Notes: generated by a model not told the origin, from the letters alone. A stretch of 64,000 nt of DNA from Myxococcales bacterium (GCA_016794345.1 JAEUKE010000276.1:1-64000); one strand, 5' to 3'; positions 41,241-50,357 are shown, counted from the first letter of the stretch. A program made the numbers and translations.

Positions 41241-41254
41241 GTACCCTTCCCTGC

Positions 41255-41431
41255 ATGCCCACCTGCCCCGTGTGCAAGGACGAAGTCGAGCAGCTGAAGA
41301 GCGTGAAGGTCGGCAAGAAGGCGAAGAAGATGTGTGAGGACTGCGCCGACCGCGAAGCCGAAGCCCAGACGGTGGCCGAGGAGAGCGAGGCGGTCGTCCA
41401 GGGCATGATGGGCTTCAAAGGCAGACGGTAA
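41255..41431 (+). CDS. Small zinc-ribbon protein (58 aa)
   Basis: MPTCPVCKDEVEQLKSV... has two Cys pairs (CPVC at 4-7; CEDC at 27-30) that would bind one zinc, and an acidic helical tail ending MMGFKGRR. Almost all codons end in G/C, supporting a real gene. It follows a terminator and precedes the transporter fusion by 3 bases, so it is the first gene of that operon. Perhaps a nucleic-acid or protein-binding accessory factor; no specific function can be given. Confidence 0.75.
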   Translation: MPTCPVCKDEVEQLKSVKVGKKAKKMCEDCADREAEAQTVAEESEAVVQGMMGFKGRR

Positions 41432-41434
41432 CCT

Positions 41435-44400
41435 TTGACGCGGACGAGCTCGACCGACGCGGCCCTCCCGCTGGCGCCGCTCGCGCTGGCGTTTGCCTGT
41501 GTCGGGGCGAACGGCCTGTCCACGATCGCTGCGGACACGATCTTCGTCAGCGTCTTCTCGCTCGGCGATCTCTCGCGATTCCTCGGCGTGGCGGCGGTCG
41601 TCCGTGTCGTCGCCTCGCTCGTGTACGCGGCCGCGGTGGACCGCATCGCGGGGGACGATCCGCGGCGCGCCGGCGCGCTCGACAGCGCCGTCGTCGCCGT
41701 GACGATCGTGCTCCTCGGCGCGTCCGCGGTCGTGGCACGGAGCGAGTCACCCGCGATCCTCTACGCGCTCTGTCTCGCGCAGCTCCTTCTCCCGCCGCTC
41801 CTGCCGCTCATCGCGTTCAACGCGATCACCAGCCTGCTCGCCGCGCGCCAAGCGAAGCGGGTGCTTCCGCTGGTGGCGGCCGCCGCGACGATCGGCTCCA
41901 TCGCCACGAGCGCGGCCGCCACCTACCTCGCGCCGCGCACGGGCGTACCCACGCTCTTCTGGATGGGCGCGTTGCTCTGCGCCCCGGCCGTCCCGATCCT
42001 CGCGCGGCTCGGCGCGCAGGCCCTGCCCGAGCCCAGCGGTCCACCCAGCCTGGCGAAGCCGAGCTTCTTCCAGACCCTGCGCGAGACCGGGGCAGACATC
42101 CGCAACGTGCCAGCCGTCCGCATCGTCGTCTCGATGGGCCTGCTCGGCACGATGATCGCGAACTTCGTCGACTTCTCCTTCAAGGCTTCGCTGAAGGAGG
42201 CGTACGACCGCGACCAGATGGCCGCCGTCCTCGGCACGTTCGGGGTCATCGCCAACGCGGTCGTCCTCGCGATGCAGGTCCTCATCACGGGCCGGTTGGT
42301 CGGGCGAATCGGCGTCGGGCGCTCCCTCCTGGCGGGCCCGTTGCTCGTCGGCGGCGCGGGGCTCGCGTCGGCGGCCCTGCCCCCCGTGCTCGGGACCGGC
42401 GCCGTGCGGCTCACCGAGTTCGCGGTGCGGTTCGGTATCGGCAACTCGGTGGCGGACGTGCTCTTGGTCCCGCTCGCGCGCAGCGTGCGGACGCGCGCGA
42501 AGATCGTGGTGAAGGGCTCCGCGGCGCCGCTGGGCGGGCTCGCTTCGGCCGCGATCCTGACGGCCTTCGGCGAGGCCGGACCGGGTCGATGGCTCCAGAT
42601 CGCGCTCATCGTCTCTTCTGCGCTCCTCCTCGGCCTCGCGGTCCGAGGCGCCCCGCGGGCGTACGCCGCTGCCCTGGCGGCGGCCCTCGCCCGCGGTCGC
42701 GTCAGCGAAGACGTGCCGCCCGAGGCGATCGCGCTGTTTCGCGCCGAGGTCGAGCGCATGCTCGCCTCCTGCGTTCGAGAGGGTCGCGCCGACGACGCGC
42801 GGCGCACGCTCGACTTGATGACGGATCGGTTCTTCTCTCCGCTGGACGTCGCCCCCGCGCTCGCCGCAAACGACCCGGCCATCCGGCGCCACGCCGTGAC
42901 GACGGCGGCCCGGCTCACCGGCCCCCGCGACGGAGCGGCGCTGCTCGCGCTCGTGCCACCCGACCCAGACCCGACCATCGAGGTCATGCTCCTCGGTGCG
43001 GCGCGAGAGCACGGCACGCTCGCCGACATGGCGCGCACCGCAGCCGCCATCGAGCGCCCCGACCCGAGCTCCAGCGAGGCAGCCGCCGATCTGTGGGCGG
43101 AGGCGTTGCTCCACCGCGCGCTCCTCGGTCGCGCGCAGAAGGAGGCAGGTGGCGGGGCTCCCGCGCAGACCCTCATCGATCAGAGCCTGAAGCAGCTGCG
43201 CAAAGCAGCAACCGGGGCCGACTCGCCGCAGCGCGCGGCGGCGCTGCGCGCCATCGGGCTCTTCGGCGATCGACGAGCGGAGCGCGAGGTCCTCATCGCG
43301 ATGGGCTCGCGCGAGCCCGCCGTCTTCCAGGAAGCGGCCCGCGCGGCCGTCCTCCTCGACGCGAGCGGGGCTGTCTCGTCTCTCGTTGCGAGGCTCGTCG
43401 CCGGTCCCCACCCCGCGATCGCTGCGAGGTGCCTCGCGCTCGCGGGCCCGCGCGCCGTGCGCGAGCTGGTCCAGGCGCTGCCGGTCACACGCGGCGAAGG
43501 CGCGGTCGCTCCCACCGCCGTCGCCGAGGGCCGCGCGGTCTCGGGCACGGCGCGGGCGGCGCGCGCGCTGGCGCGCATCGGGGAAGGCGCTGCGAAGGAG
43601 GTCTTGCGACTGTTCGGCTCGCTCGGTCACCGCGCACGCGTCGCCGTCGCGCACGCGTTCGGCGCGACGAACCTGAAGGTAGGCGCGACGGACCGCGACT
43701 TGATCGAAGCGGCCATGACGACGCTCGTCGACTACGGGGAGTCGATCGTGGGCCACACACGAGCCGCGAAGAGCGGCGGCCTCTTGGCCTACGAGCTCGC
43801 ACAGCGACTGGGCGACACACGCGAAGCCGTGCTCGATCTCCTCGGCGTCGTCGAGGACAGGCGCACGGTGGCTCGCGCTCGCCTCGCGCTCGCCGGCGCC
43901 GGGCGGTCGCGCGACGACGCGCTCGAGCTGCTCGAGGCGACCCTGCCCCAAGGCCTCGGCCGGCGCTTCGTCGGCCTCTGCGGAGGAGCCGAATCGGCCG
44001 TGGAGCGCCCGCCGGCTCCGCTCGATGGCTGGCTCGAGAAGTGTTCCAAGCTCGATCGCGGGGAGCTAGGGTTGGGGGATCCGATGGCGGGCGTGCTCGA
44101 AAAGGTGCTGCTGCTCCGAGACGTCCCGCTCTTCCAGGGGCTCTCGGGGGAGGAGCTCTACCCCGTCGCCGAGATCGCCACGCTCGAGACGGCCGAGCCC
44201 GGCTCGACGATCGTCACGCAGGGTGAGGCTTCGGACGATCTCTACGTGGTGGCACACGGCGAGGTGACGATCATCAAAGACGGCGAGCCCATCGGCACGC
44301 TCGGCGCCGGCAAAGCCTTCGGTGAGCTGGGCGTGCTCGACGGCGCGCCGCGCGCCGCGACGATCCGCGCCAAAGACGCCGCGCGGCTTCTGCGCATTCC

Positions 44401-44500
44401 GCGCGTGGAGCTCGAGGGTCTGCTCGACGAATCCCCCGAGCTCGCCAAGGGCATCATCCGCACGCTCTTGGGCTACGTCCGCTCGGGCAAAGCGGGATAG
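41435..44500 (+). CDS. Transporter-like / HEAT / cyclic-nucleotide-binding fusion
   Basis: 1021 residues from TTG 41435, 3 bases after the zinc-ribbon stop. Residues ~15-415 form about 12 membrane helices resembling the MFS/ATP-ADP-translocase (Npt) fold (GANGLSTIAADTIFVSVFSLGDLSRFLG). Residues ~440-840 are HEAT-like helical repeats. The last ~140 residues are a cNMP-binding domain: PLFQGLSGEELYPVAE, GSTIVTQGEASDDLYVV, and a phosphate-binding cassette GKAFGELGVLDGAPRAATI. It is predicted to be a nucleotide-gated or nucleotide-sensing membrane protein. Transported substrate, if any, unknown. Polyphosphate:AMP phosphotransferase follows. Confidence 0.85.
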   Translation: MTRTSSTDAALPLAPLALAFACVGANGLSTIAADTIFVSVFSLGDLSRFLGVAAVVRVVASLVYAAAVDRIAGDDPRRAGALDSAVVAVTIVLLGASAVVARSESPAILYALCLAQLLLPPLLPLIAFNAITSLLAARQAKRVLPLVAAAATIGSIATSAAATYLAPRTGVPTLFWMGALLCAPAVPILARLGAQALPEPSGPPSLAKPSFFQTLRETGADIRNVPAVRIVVSMGLLGTMIANFVDFSFKASLKEAYDRDQMAAVLGTFGVIANAVVLAMQVLITGRLVGRIGVGRSLLAGPLLVGGAGLASAALPPVLGTGAVRLTEFAVRFGIGNSVADVLLVPLARSVRTRAKIVVKGSAAPLGGLASAAILTAFGEAGPGRWLQIALIVSSALLLGLAVRGAPRAYAAALAAALARGRVSEDVPPEAIALFRAEVERMLASCVREGRADDARRTLDLMTDRFFSPLDVAPALAANDPAIRRHAVTTAARLTGPRDGAALLALVPPDPDPTIEVMLLGAAREHGTLADMARTAAAIERPDPSSSEAAADLWAEALLHRALLGRAQKEAGGGAPAQTLIDQSLKQLRKAATGADSPQRAAALRAIGLFGDRRAEREVLIAMGSREPAVFQEAARAAVLLDASGAVSSLVARLVAGPHPAIAARCLALAGPRAVRELVQALPVTRGEGAVAPTAVAEGRAVSGTARAARALARIGEGAAKEVLRLFGSLGHRARVAVAHAFGATNLKVGATDRDLIEAAMTTLVDYGESIVGHTRAAKSGGLLAYELAQRLGDTREAVLDLLGVVEDRRTVARARLALAGAGRSRDDALELLEATLPQGLGRRFVGLCGGAESAVERPPAPLDGWLEKCSKLDRGELGLGDPMAGVLEKVLLLRDVPLFQGLSGEELYPVAEIATLETAEPGSTIVTQGEASDDLYVVAHGEVTIIKDGEPIGTLGAGKAFGELGVLDGAPRAATIRAKDAARLLRIPRVELEGLLDESPELAKGIIRTLLGYVRSGKAG

Positions 44501-44528
44501 GCTGCTCCCCAAGGAAGAGGAGAGGAGC

Positions 44529-46004
44529 ATGTTTCAATCGGCGGAGCTTGGTCACAAGCTCAGCAAGGAAGAGTTCGCCAAGCAGGAGCCCGCGCTGCGC
44601 GAGAAGCTCCTCGACGTCCAATACGAGCTCCTGGAGAAGGCGCCGTTCAGCGTCGTCATCGTCATCGGCGGCGTGGAAGGCGGCGGCAAGAGCGAGACGG
44701 TCAACCGCCTGTTCGAGTGGCTCGACCCGCGCCACCTGCAGATGCACGCGCTCCATGAGCCGACCTCGGAGGAAGCCGAGCAGCCTTCGATGTATCGGTT
44801 CTGGCGCAGGCTCCCGCCCAGGGGGAAGATCGGCTTGTTCCTGGGCTCCTGGTACTCGGGGCCCATCCTCGATCGCGCCTACGGTCGAACGAAGGACGTC
44901 GACCTCGACACGGCGATGAACGAGACAATGCATTTCGAGCGGATGCTCACGAACGAGCGCGTGCTCGTCATCAAGTTCTGGTTCCACCTCACCAAGAAGG
45001 CGCAGAAGAAGCGACTCGAGGAGCTCGAGGACGACCCGCGCACGAAGTGGCGCGTGACCGACCTGGATTGGGAGCGGTTCGAGATGTACTCGAAGTTCCG
45101 CAAGATCTCCGAGCGCGCGCTGCGCGACACCAGCACCGGCTTCGCGCCCTGGTACATCGTCGAAGCGTCCGACCCGCAGTACCGCTACGCGACCGTCGGC
45201 AACATCATCCACGACGCCATCCGCAAGCGGCTCGACGCGCCCGCGCAGAACACCGCCGACCTCACGCCGCCGCTCGTCAAACCGATCGACGGCAAGGGTA
45301 TCCTCGACGCGCTGGACCTGACGCCCGCTCTTCCCAAGGAGGAGTACGAGGACCAGCTGCTGAAGCAACAAGGCGCGCTGAACTTCCTCTTCCGCAAGCC
45401 CGCGCTGCGCAAGCGCAGCGTCATCGCCGTGTTCGAAGGCGTCGACGCGGCCGGCAAAGGCGGGGCCATTCGGCGCGTGACTGGGGCCCTCGACGCCCGC
45501 TCGTACGACGTGATTCCCATCGCGGCGCCGACCGACGAGGAGAAGGCTCGCCCCTACCTCTGGCGTTTCTGGCGGCACCTGCCGCGGCGAGGGAAGATGG
45601 CGATCTTCGATCGCTCCTGGTACGGCCGCGTCCTCGTCGAGCGCGTGGAGAAGTTCTGCGACGAGGACGATTGGATGCGCGCCTACGGGGAGATCAACGA
45701 CTTCGAGGAGAGCCTCGCGAAATCGGGCGCCATCATCGTCAAGTTCTGGCTCCAGATCGGCAAAGACGTTCAGCTCCAGCGCTTCGAGGAGCGCGCGAGC
45801 ACGACGTTCAAGCGGTTCAAGATCGGCCCCGAAGACTGGCGCAATCGCGACAAATGGGACGCCTACCAGTCCGCCGCGAACGAGATGATCGACCGCACCA
45901 GCACCGAGGTCGCGCCGTGGACGTTGATCGAGGCGAACGACAAGTACTACGCCCGCATCAAGGTCCTGAAGACGATCGTCTCGACCATCGAAGACTCACT
46001 CTGA
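44529..46004 (+). CDS. pap: Polyphosphate:AMP phosphotransferase (two PPK2 domains)
   Basis: 491 residues from ATG 44529, with a GGAGAGGAG ribosome site. Two PPK2 domains: the first with VIGGVEGGGKSETVNRL and GSWYSGPILDRAYGR, the second with FEGVDAAGKGGAIRRVTG, RPYLWRFWRHLP and FDRSWYGRVLVERVE. Class II PPK2 enzymes of this build phosphorylate AMP to ADP using polyphosphate. It lies 28 bases after the transporter fusion, so both are likely to be made together. The C-terminus may have been shortened by a frameshift (see 46003-46071). Confidence 0.92.
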   Translation: MFQSAELGHKLSKEEFAKQEPALREKLLDVQYELLEKAPFSVVIVIGGVEGGGKSETVNRLFEWLDPRHLQMHALHEPTSEEAEQPSMYRFWRRLPPRGKIGLFLGSWYSGPILDRAYGRTKDVDLDTAMNETMHFERMLTNERVLVIKFWFHLTKKAQKKRLEELEDDPRTKWRVTDLDWERFEMYSKFRKISERALRDTSTGFAPWYIVEASDPQYRYATVGNIIHDAIRKRLDAPAQNTADLTPPLVKPIDGKGILDALDLTPALPKEEYEDQLLKQQGALNFLFRKPALRKRSVIAVFEGVDAAGKGGAIRRVTGALDARSYDVIPIAAPTDEEKARPYLWRFWRHLPRRGKMAIFDRSWYGRVLVERVEKFCDEDDWMRAYGEINDFEESLAKSGAIIVKFWLQIGKDVQLQRFEERASTTFKRFKIGPEDWRNRDKWDAYQSAANEMIDRTSTEVAPWTLIEANDKYYARIKVLKTIVSTIEDSL

Positions 46005-46071
46005 CCTCACGATCGACCAGCTCATCATCGCCCGCAAGGTCCTCGGCTACTCGTCGAAGGAGCTCGGCTGA
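46003..46071 (+). pseudogene. Coding-like tail after the pap stop
   Basis: In the +1 frame relative to pap the sequence reads DLTIDQLIIARKVLGYSSKELG then TGA, and its codons all end in G or C. Loss of one base near 45998 would join it to pap, giving ~22 more residues. Alternatively it is the remnant of another gene. It has no start codon of its own. Confidence 0.4.
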
Positions 46072-46085
46072 GCTACGGTTTCATC

Positions 46086-46715
46086 GTGGCCACGAAGCAG
46101 CATTGGGAGCGCGTCTACACCGAGAAGGACAGCCAGAAGGTCAGCTGGTACCGACCCCACCTGGACAAGTCCCTCGAGCTCATCGACGCTCTCCGCCTCG
46201 CGCCCGACGCGCGGATCGTCGACATCGGCGGCGGCGCCTCGACCCTGGTGGACGACCTGCTCGATCGGGGGTTTCGGAACCTGACGGTGCTCGACATCTC
46301 CGCGGCAGCGCTCGAGGTCGCCAGGAGACGCCTCGGCGACCGCGCGGACCTCGTGCACTGGGAGGTCGGGGACGCGACCGAGATCAACCTCGGCTGCGAC
46401 GCGTTCGACGTCTGGCATGACAGAGCTGTCTTCCATTTTCTGACCGAGCCGGAGGCGCGCCGCCGCTACGTGGAGCGCGCGTGTTGCTCCCTGAGGACGG
46501 GGGGTCACATCATCCTCGCAACGTTTGCCCTCGACGGGCCCGAGAAATGCAGCGGGCTGCCGGTCGCGCGTTATTCCGCCGAGGGCTTGAGGCGCGAGCT
46601 CGGCCCCGCTTACGAAGTCGTCGCGGAGGTCCACGATCGTCACGAGACGCCGTTCGGAACCGAGCAATCCTTCGTGTATTGCCTCTGCGACAAGGCGATC
46701 GACTGCCCGACTTGA
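46086..46715 (+). CDS. Class I SAM-dependent methyltransferase
   Basis: 209 residues starting with GTG 46086. The SAM-binding motif I is VDIGGGASTLVDDLL, followed by the acidic strand-2 end LDISAAAL and VGDATEI. The N-terminus QHWERVYTEKDSQKVSWYRPHL is shared by a group of small methyltransferases of unknown substrate. The C-terminus has several Cys and His (FVYCLCDK). The palindrome-like ATGACAGAGCTGTCT at 46417 falls in a run of uncommon codons (CAT, AGA, GCT, CAT, TTT). Confidence 0.88.
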   Translation: MATKQHWERVYTEKDSQKVSWYRPHLDKSLELIDALRLAPDARIVDIGGGASTLVDDLLDRGFRNLTVLDISAAALEVARRRLGDRADLVHWEVGDATEINLGCDAFDVWHDRAVFHFLTEPEARRRYVERACCSLRTGGHIILATFALDGPEKCSGLPVARYSAEGLRRELGPAYEVVAEVHDRHETPFGTEQSFVYCLCDKAIDCPT

Positions 46716-46751
46716 CCGCTCGCGGCGCGTGACGTGCTAGGGCTCTCGGGC

Positions 46752-47663
46752 ATGAGCGGCGCGGCGGAGCGGTGGGTCACCGAGCTCGGAGCGCGTCCGC
46801 TCGTCCTGCTCGCGCTCCTCATCGTGCTCGCCACGACCGCCCTCGGCGTCGTGGCAGCTTTCGTCACCTGGGCGGCTCGGCGCGCGCGCACGTTCTGGGG
46901 CGCCGGCGAGCACGTCTGGCGCTGGCTGGAGGCGCGTTGGCTGGTTCGCCGGATCGAGGCGCGTTTTCCGTCCGTGTGGCGAGCGCTGCGGGCGCTCGAT
47001 CCGGACGAGTATCTCGTGCTCCACGCCATCCTCGGGCTCACGCTCACGCTCGCCGCGCTCGTGTTCGTCGGCATCGCGGAAGAGATCGCCGAAGGCTCGA
47101 CCGTCGTGCGTGTCGACCATGCGCTCGCGGCTTCGCTCTACGACGCCGCATCACCGCAGGGCTTGACGGCTTTCCGCTTCCTCACCTTCTTCGGGGGCAC
47201 GCCCGGTCTCTACATCGTCTCGACGATCGTCACCGGGATCCTCCTCTGGAAGAGGCAGCGGCTCCTCACGCTGGGCTGGCTCTTCTCGATGATCGGCGTC
47301 GCCGTGTTCAACGCCGCGCTGAAGGTGGTCTTCGCGAGGCCGCGGCCCTGGTTCGAATCACCACACGAGATCGCGCGTGGCTTCAGCTTCCCGAGCGGGC
47401 ACGCGATGGCGACCATCGTCGCGGCGGGCATGCTCGCGTACTTCGGCGTCGTCGCCGCCCGCGGCGCGTCTGGGCGCGCGCTCATCCTGGCGTGCGCCGT
47501 GGCCTGGACCGTCGCGATGGGGTTCAGCCGCATGTACCTGGGCGTCCATTACCTGAGCGACGTCCTCGGTGGGTTCGCCGCAGGAACGGTGTGGCTCTCG
47601 GCGTGTATCTCGGGCCTCGAGATCGCTCGCCGCGTGGCGGCGCGCCGAGGCCAGACCGGTTGA
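46752..47663 (+). CDS. PAP2-family membrane phosphatase
   Basis: About 303 residues, integral membrane. The PAP2 triad motifs are in order: KVVFARPRPWF, FPSGHAMATI and SRMYLGVHYLSDVLGG. An extra N-terminal helix (about 10-40) and a basic stretch precede the core. Relatives dephosphorylate lipid phosphates such as undecaprenyl pyrophosphate or phosphatidic acid on the periplasmic face. ATG 46752 is preferred; GTG 46734 is possible. It lies downstream of the methyltransferase. Confidence 0.9.
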   Translation: MSGAAERWVTELGARPLVLLALLIVLATTALGVVAAFVTWAARRARTFWGAGEHVWRWLEARWLVRRIEARFPSVWRALRALDPDEYLVLHAILGLTLTLAALVFVGIAEEIAEGSTVVRVDHALAASLYDAASPQGLTAFRFLTFFGGTPGLYIVSTIVTGILLWKRQRLLTLGWLFSMIGVAVFNAALKVVFARPRPWFESPHEIARGFSFPSGHAMATIVAAGMLAYFGVVAARGASGRALILACAVAWTVAMGFSRMYLGVHYLSDVLGGFAAGTVWLSACISGLEIARRVAARRGQTG

Positions 47664-47681
47664 AGGTCCCGGACGGGTGAG

Positions 47682-48587
47682 TCAGGGTGCGTAAGGCCGG
47701 ACGCGATCGGCGTACGGGCTCGACGGGTTGGCCGCGAGGAAGGCCTTGGCCAGCTGACCGGCCTTGCCCTTCTGACCGCTCGCGGCGAGCGCCTCGATCG
47801 TGAGCACGACGCGCTCCTGACCGAGCGAGCCGCCGGGAATCGTCTTGTCGAGCTCCGCGAGCACGGCGAGCGCTTCCGTCGCGTTCCCCGCCGCGAGAGC
47901 GGCGCGCGCCTTCTGCACCGCCGCGACCTCTTCCACGAGGCTGGAGGCGGTGCTCGCCTTCGGCGCGGCCGAGCCGTTCGGCGGCGAAGTCTGCTTGGCG
48001 CTGGGCTTCGCGGCCCCGACCTCGGGCTTCGAGTCGGGCGCTTGCTCCGCACCGCGAGGATCGATCGGGCGCGTATCCGCCGCGTCGGGCGTTGCGGGGT
48101 CGGGCGTTGCGGGGTCGGGCGTTGCGGGGTCGGGCGTCGGGGCCGGGCCATTCCTCGATTCCGAGGAAGGCGAAGCAACTCGCGCGGACGACTGCTCGAC
48201 GACGGCAGCGGGAGCCGGCTTCTCTCCCGGCGGACGAACGACCGTGGCCGTCACGAGCATGGCCCCCACGAAGAGCCCGACGAGCCCGAGCTTTGTCCCG
48301 ATCGCGAGCCCGACACCGGGCGTCGCCGCTGCGGCGGCGCTCGGGGCGGCGGCTTGCGCGGTCGCGCCGGATAAAGAAGTCCCGGCGGAGGTTGCGCCGC
48401 CGCTGGCGGCGCCGGTCGCGCCGCCAGCAGCTCCGCCCGCGATCGGCGCCAACGACGCTTCGATACCGGACCACATCTTGGCCTGAAGGGCGGCGGACGG
48501 ACCGCCGCCACCGCTGCGACCAGCGTCGAGGAGCTGTCGGGTCAGGTCGTCGCCCGCCTCGTCGCAGAGCCTGCGTGGCTCGGTCAT
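47682..48587 (-). CDS. Probable anti-sigma-type membrane protein, partner of the ECF sigma factor
   Basis: 301 residues. The start overlaps the sigma factor stop (ATGA), the classic sigma/anti-sigma arrangement. The N-terminus (PRRLCDEAGDDLTRQLLDAGR) is cytoplasmic, an Ala/Gly-rich stretch leads to a membrane helix (about 98-120, GLVGLFVGAMLVTATVV), and the outer part carries a PDPAT repeat then TPR-like helices (VQKARAALAAGNATEALAVLAELDK). It lacks the standard zinc HxxxCxxC motif of ZAS anti-sigma factors, so the anti-sigma role is inferred from position. Confidence 0.75.
   Translation of the reverse strand: MTEPRRLCDEAGDDLTRQLLDAGRSGGGGPSAALQAKMWSGIEASLAPIAGGAAGGATGAASGGATSAGTSLSGATAQAAAPSAAAAATPGVGLAIGTKLGLVGLFVGAMLVTATVVRPPGEKPAPAAVVEQSSARVASPSSESRNGPAPTPDPATPDPATPDPATPDAADTRPIDPRGAEQAPDSKPEVGAAKPSAKQTSPPNGSAAPKASTASSLVEEVAAVQKARAALAAGNATEALAVLAELDKTIPGGSLGQERVVLTIEALAASGQKGKAGQLAKAFLAANPSSPYADRVRPYAP
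48084..48137. repeat. 15-bp tandem repeat, 3.6 copies, inside a gene
   Basis: Unit GTCGGGCGTTGCGGG repeated without change, coding PDPAT units in the periplasmic linker of the anti-sigma-like protein. Multiples of 15 keep frame, so copy number could vary without breaking the gene. Confidence 0.85.
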
Positions 48588-49210
48588 ACGGCACCTCCTG
48601 CGGCTGCGCGCCGTGAAGAGACGACCCCCTCATCCGAGGGCTCGTCGCTCACTCGCGTGCGCACGGTGCTCGTGCGCGGGGCCGGCGGCCGCTCCTGTTG
48701 CGCCTTCAACCGCGCGACGCACTTCTGGAAGGCCTCGCGAGCCAAGCGGAGCCGCGAGTACACCGTGCCGAGGGGCACCTCGAGCAGCTCGGCGATGGCG
48801 TCGCCCGTCATGCCGTCGAGCTCGAACAGCGTGAAGACGGCTCGCTGCTCGATGGGCATCGAGTCCAAGATGGCCTCGAGCATCGACGCGGCCTGCCGGC
48901 GCTCCGCCTCCGCTCCCACGTCGGCCGACTCGTCGACGAACGCGAGCACGGCCTCTTCGTCGCCGACCTGGCGCCGCACGTGGGCGAGGCGCTGTCGGTC
49001 TCGGGCGACCCGCATCGCGATCCCGAAGAGCCAGGTCGTGACCTTCGACCGGCCTTCGAACTCGGGCAGCTTGCGATGGACAACCAGGAACACGTCTTGC
49101 ACCGCGTCGGGAAGATCAGACTCGCGCACGCCGAGCCTGCGCAGAGCCTTCCACACGAACGAGACGTGCTCGTCGTAGATGGCGCGCAGGGTGGGTGCCC
49201 CTTGAGTCAT
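48584..49210 (-). CDS. ECF-type RNA polymerase sigma factor
   Basis: 208 residues. Region 2: IYDEHVSFVWKALRRLGV, DAVQDVFLVVHRKLPEFEGRSKVTTWLFGIAMRVARD. Region 4: LDSMPIEQRAVFTLFELDGMTGDAIAELLEVPLGTVYSRLRLARE. A ~35-residue C-terminal tail beyond region 4 is basic and Ser/Arg-rich. Coupled to the membrane protein downstream, which probably holds it inactive. The outer-membrane-type gene upstream may belong to the same regulon. Confidence 0.93.
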   Translation of the reverse strand: MTQGAPTLRAIYDEHVSFVWKALRRLGVRESDLPDAVQDVFLVVHRKLPEFEGRSKVTTWLFGIAMRVARDRQRLAHVRRQVGDEEAVLAFVDESADVGAEAERRQAASMLEAILDSMPIEQRAVFTLFELDGMTGDAIAELLEVPLGTVYSRLRLAREAFQKCVARLKAQQERPPAPRTSTVRTRVSDEPSDEGVVSSRRAAAGGAV

Positions 49211-49289
49211 CGTCTGCCCCGTTCGTGGTCGCTCGCAGGCCGCGCCATCATGAAAAAGCGTCCGGCGGAGAAAGTCACCCGGCTTGACC

Positions 49290-50357
49290 TCACGGGCCCC
49301 TTTTCTCGGTCGCCGGAGGTCCGGGCTTCGGCGGCTCGAGCCAGAACCGGACCCCGAGGCCCGTCTCGAAGCTGATCACCTGATCCGGCTGCCTCAAGAC
49401 TGCGCCGCCGACGGGGTCGGTAACGGTGAGGTCATCCTGGAGCACCGGGAAGTCCACCCCGAAGTCGGCATACACACCAAGCGGGCCGATCACGCGGCGG
49501 GAGATCTCGAGCTGGGGGCCGACGGCCAGGTACGCGCCGTGGCTCTGGTCGGTCTTGCCGGTCGACGTGCTCTCCAGGTTGGCCGTTCGCCGGCCGGCCG
49601 CGAATCGAGCGCAGGCAGCGAGGCCGAACTGCTCGATGAACGGGTCGCGCACGCAAGCGCGGGTCCGGCCGGCGGCGTAGGCGTAGCCAACCCGAAAGAA
49701 GTCGCGCTCCACTCGCTCCTGCGGGAGCCACACGAAGGCGAGCCCGAAGCTCGCGTAGGGGATGTAGGCATCGACGCCCAGGACGAGCCCGGCCGCGTCG
49801 CTGACCAAGGTCGCCGAGTCGTAGATCGCGCCGACCGACGCGACGATGGGCGGGATGCCTTCGTCCGCCGAGGCGATCGGCTTCGGCGCGTCGATGGCGG
49901 GAAGGAGGTAATAACGGCGCCACCAGGGGATGGCGGCAGGCGGAGGCGGCGCCGGTGTCGGCGGCGGCGGCGGGAGAGCAACGGGGACGCCCGGTCCCGC
50001 CTCGAGCAAAATGGCGATGGTGACCGTGAGCCCGCGGGCCAACACGTCACATCCAGGACCGATGTCCTCGAGCGAGCGCTCGCCCGTTCGCTTGCCCGAG
50101 AGCACAATCGTCGCCTCGAATCCGCCGGGCTTCGCAGGCGCGACGCGCAGGTCCAGCGTGACGTCACGCGGCTCGGGGCCGGAGAGGATGCTGGCGCCGG
50201 CAAGTGCCTCGACCTCGGCTCGAAGCGCGTCGACGTCGGGACACGCCTCCGCGCCTGGCGCGCGGTCGACCCGCAAGGTCCCCGTCAGCGGATCGGCGCG
50301 CGCGGCCGAGCCGCCGAGCAAGACGAGACAAGCGGCGAGCGCCGCGCGGACCCACAT
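49290..50357 (-). CDS. Exported protein with C-terminal beta-barrel-like region
   Basis: 355 residues with a signal peptide ending ARA-D (about 22). Residues 23-120 form a compact alpha/beta domain with Cys39 and Cys103 (ACPDVDALRAEVEAL; IGPGCDVLARGLTVTIAILLEAG) seen in many Polyangia proteins. A Pro linker (125-145) is followed by a ~200-residue beta-rich region (VASVGAIYDSATLVSDAAGLVLGVDAYIPYASFGLAF) ending in aromatic-rich strands. Probably outer membrane. It lies 79 bases upstream of the sigma factor on the same strand. Confidence 0.75.
   Translation of the reverse strand: MWVRAALAACLVLLGGSAARADPLTGTLRVDRAPGAEACPDVDALRAEVEALAGASILSGPEPRDVTLDLRVAPAKPGGFEATIVLSGKRTGERSLEDIGPGCDVLARGLTVTIAILLEAGPGVPVALPPPPPTPAPPPPAAIPWWRRYYLLPAIDAPKPIASADEGIPPIVASVGAIYDSATLVSDAAGLVLGVDAYIPYASFGLAFVWLPQERVERDFFRVGYAYAAGRTRACVRDPFIEQFGLAACARFAAGRRTANLESTSTGKTDQSHGAYLAVGPQLEISRRVIGPLGVYADFGVDFPVLQDDLTVTDPVGGAVLRQPDQVISFETGLGVRFWLEPPKPGPPATEKRGP

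Noticed and set aside
48084..48137. A CRISPR-like short repeat array
   Set aside because: The 15-bp units are contiguous without spacers and keep the reading frame of a gene.
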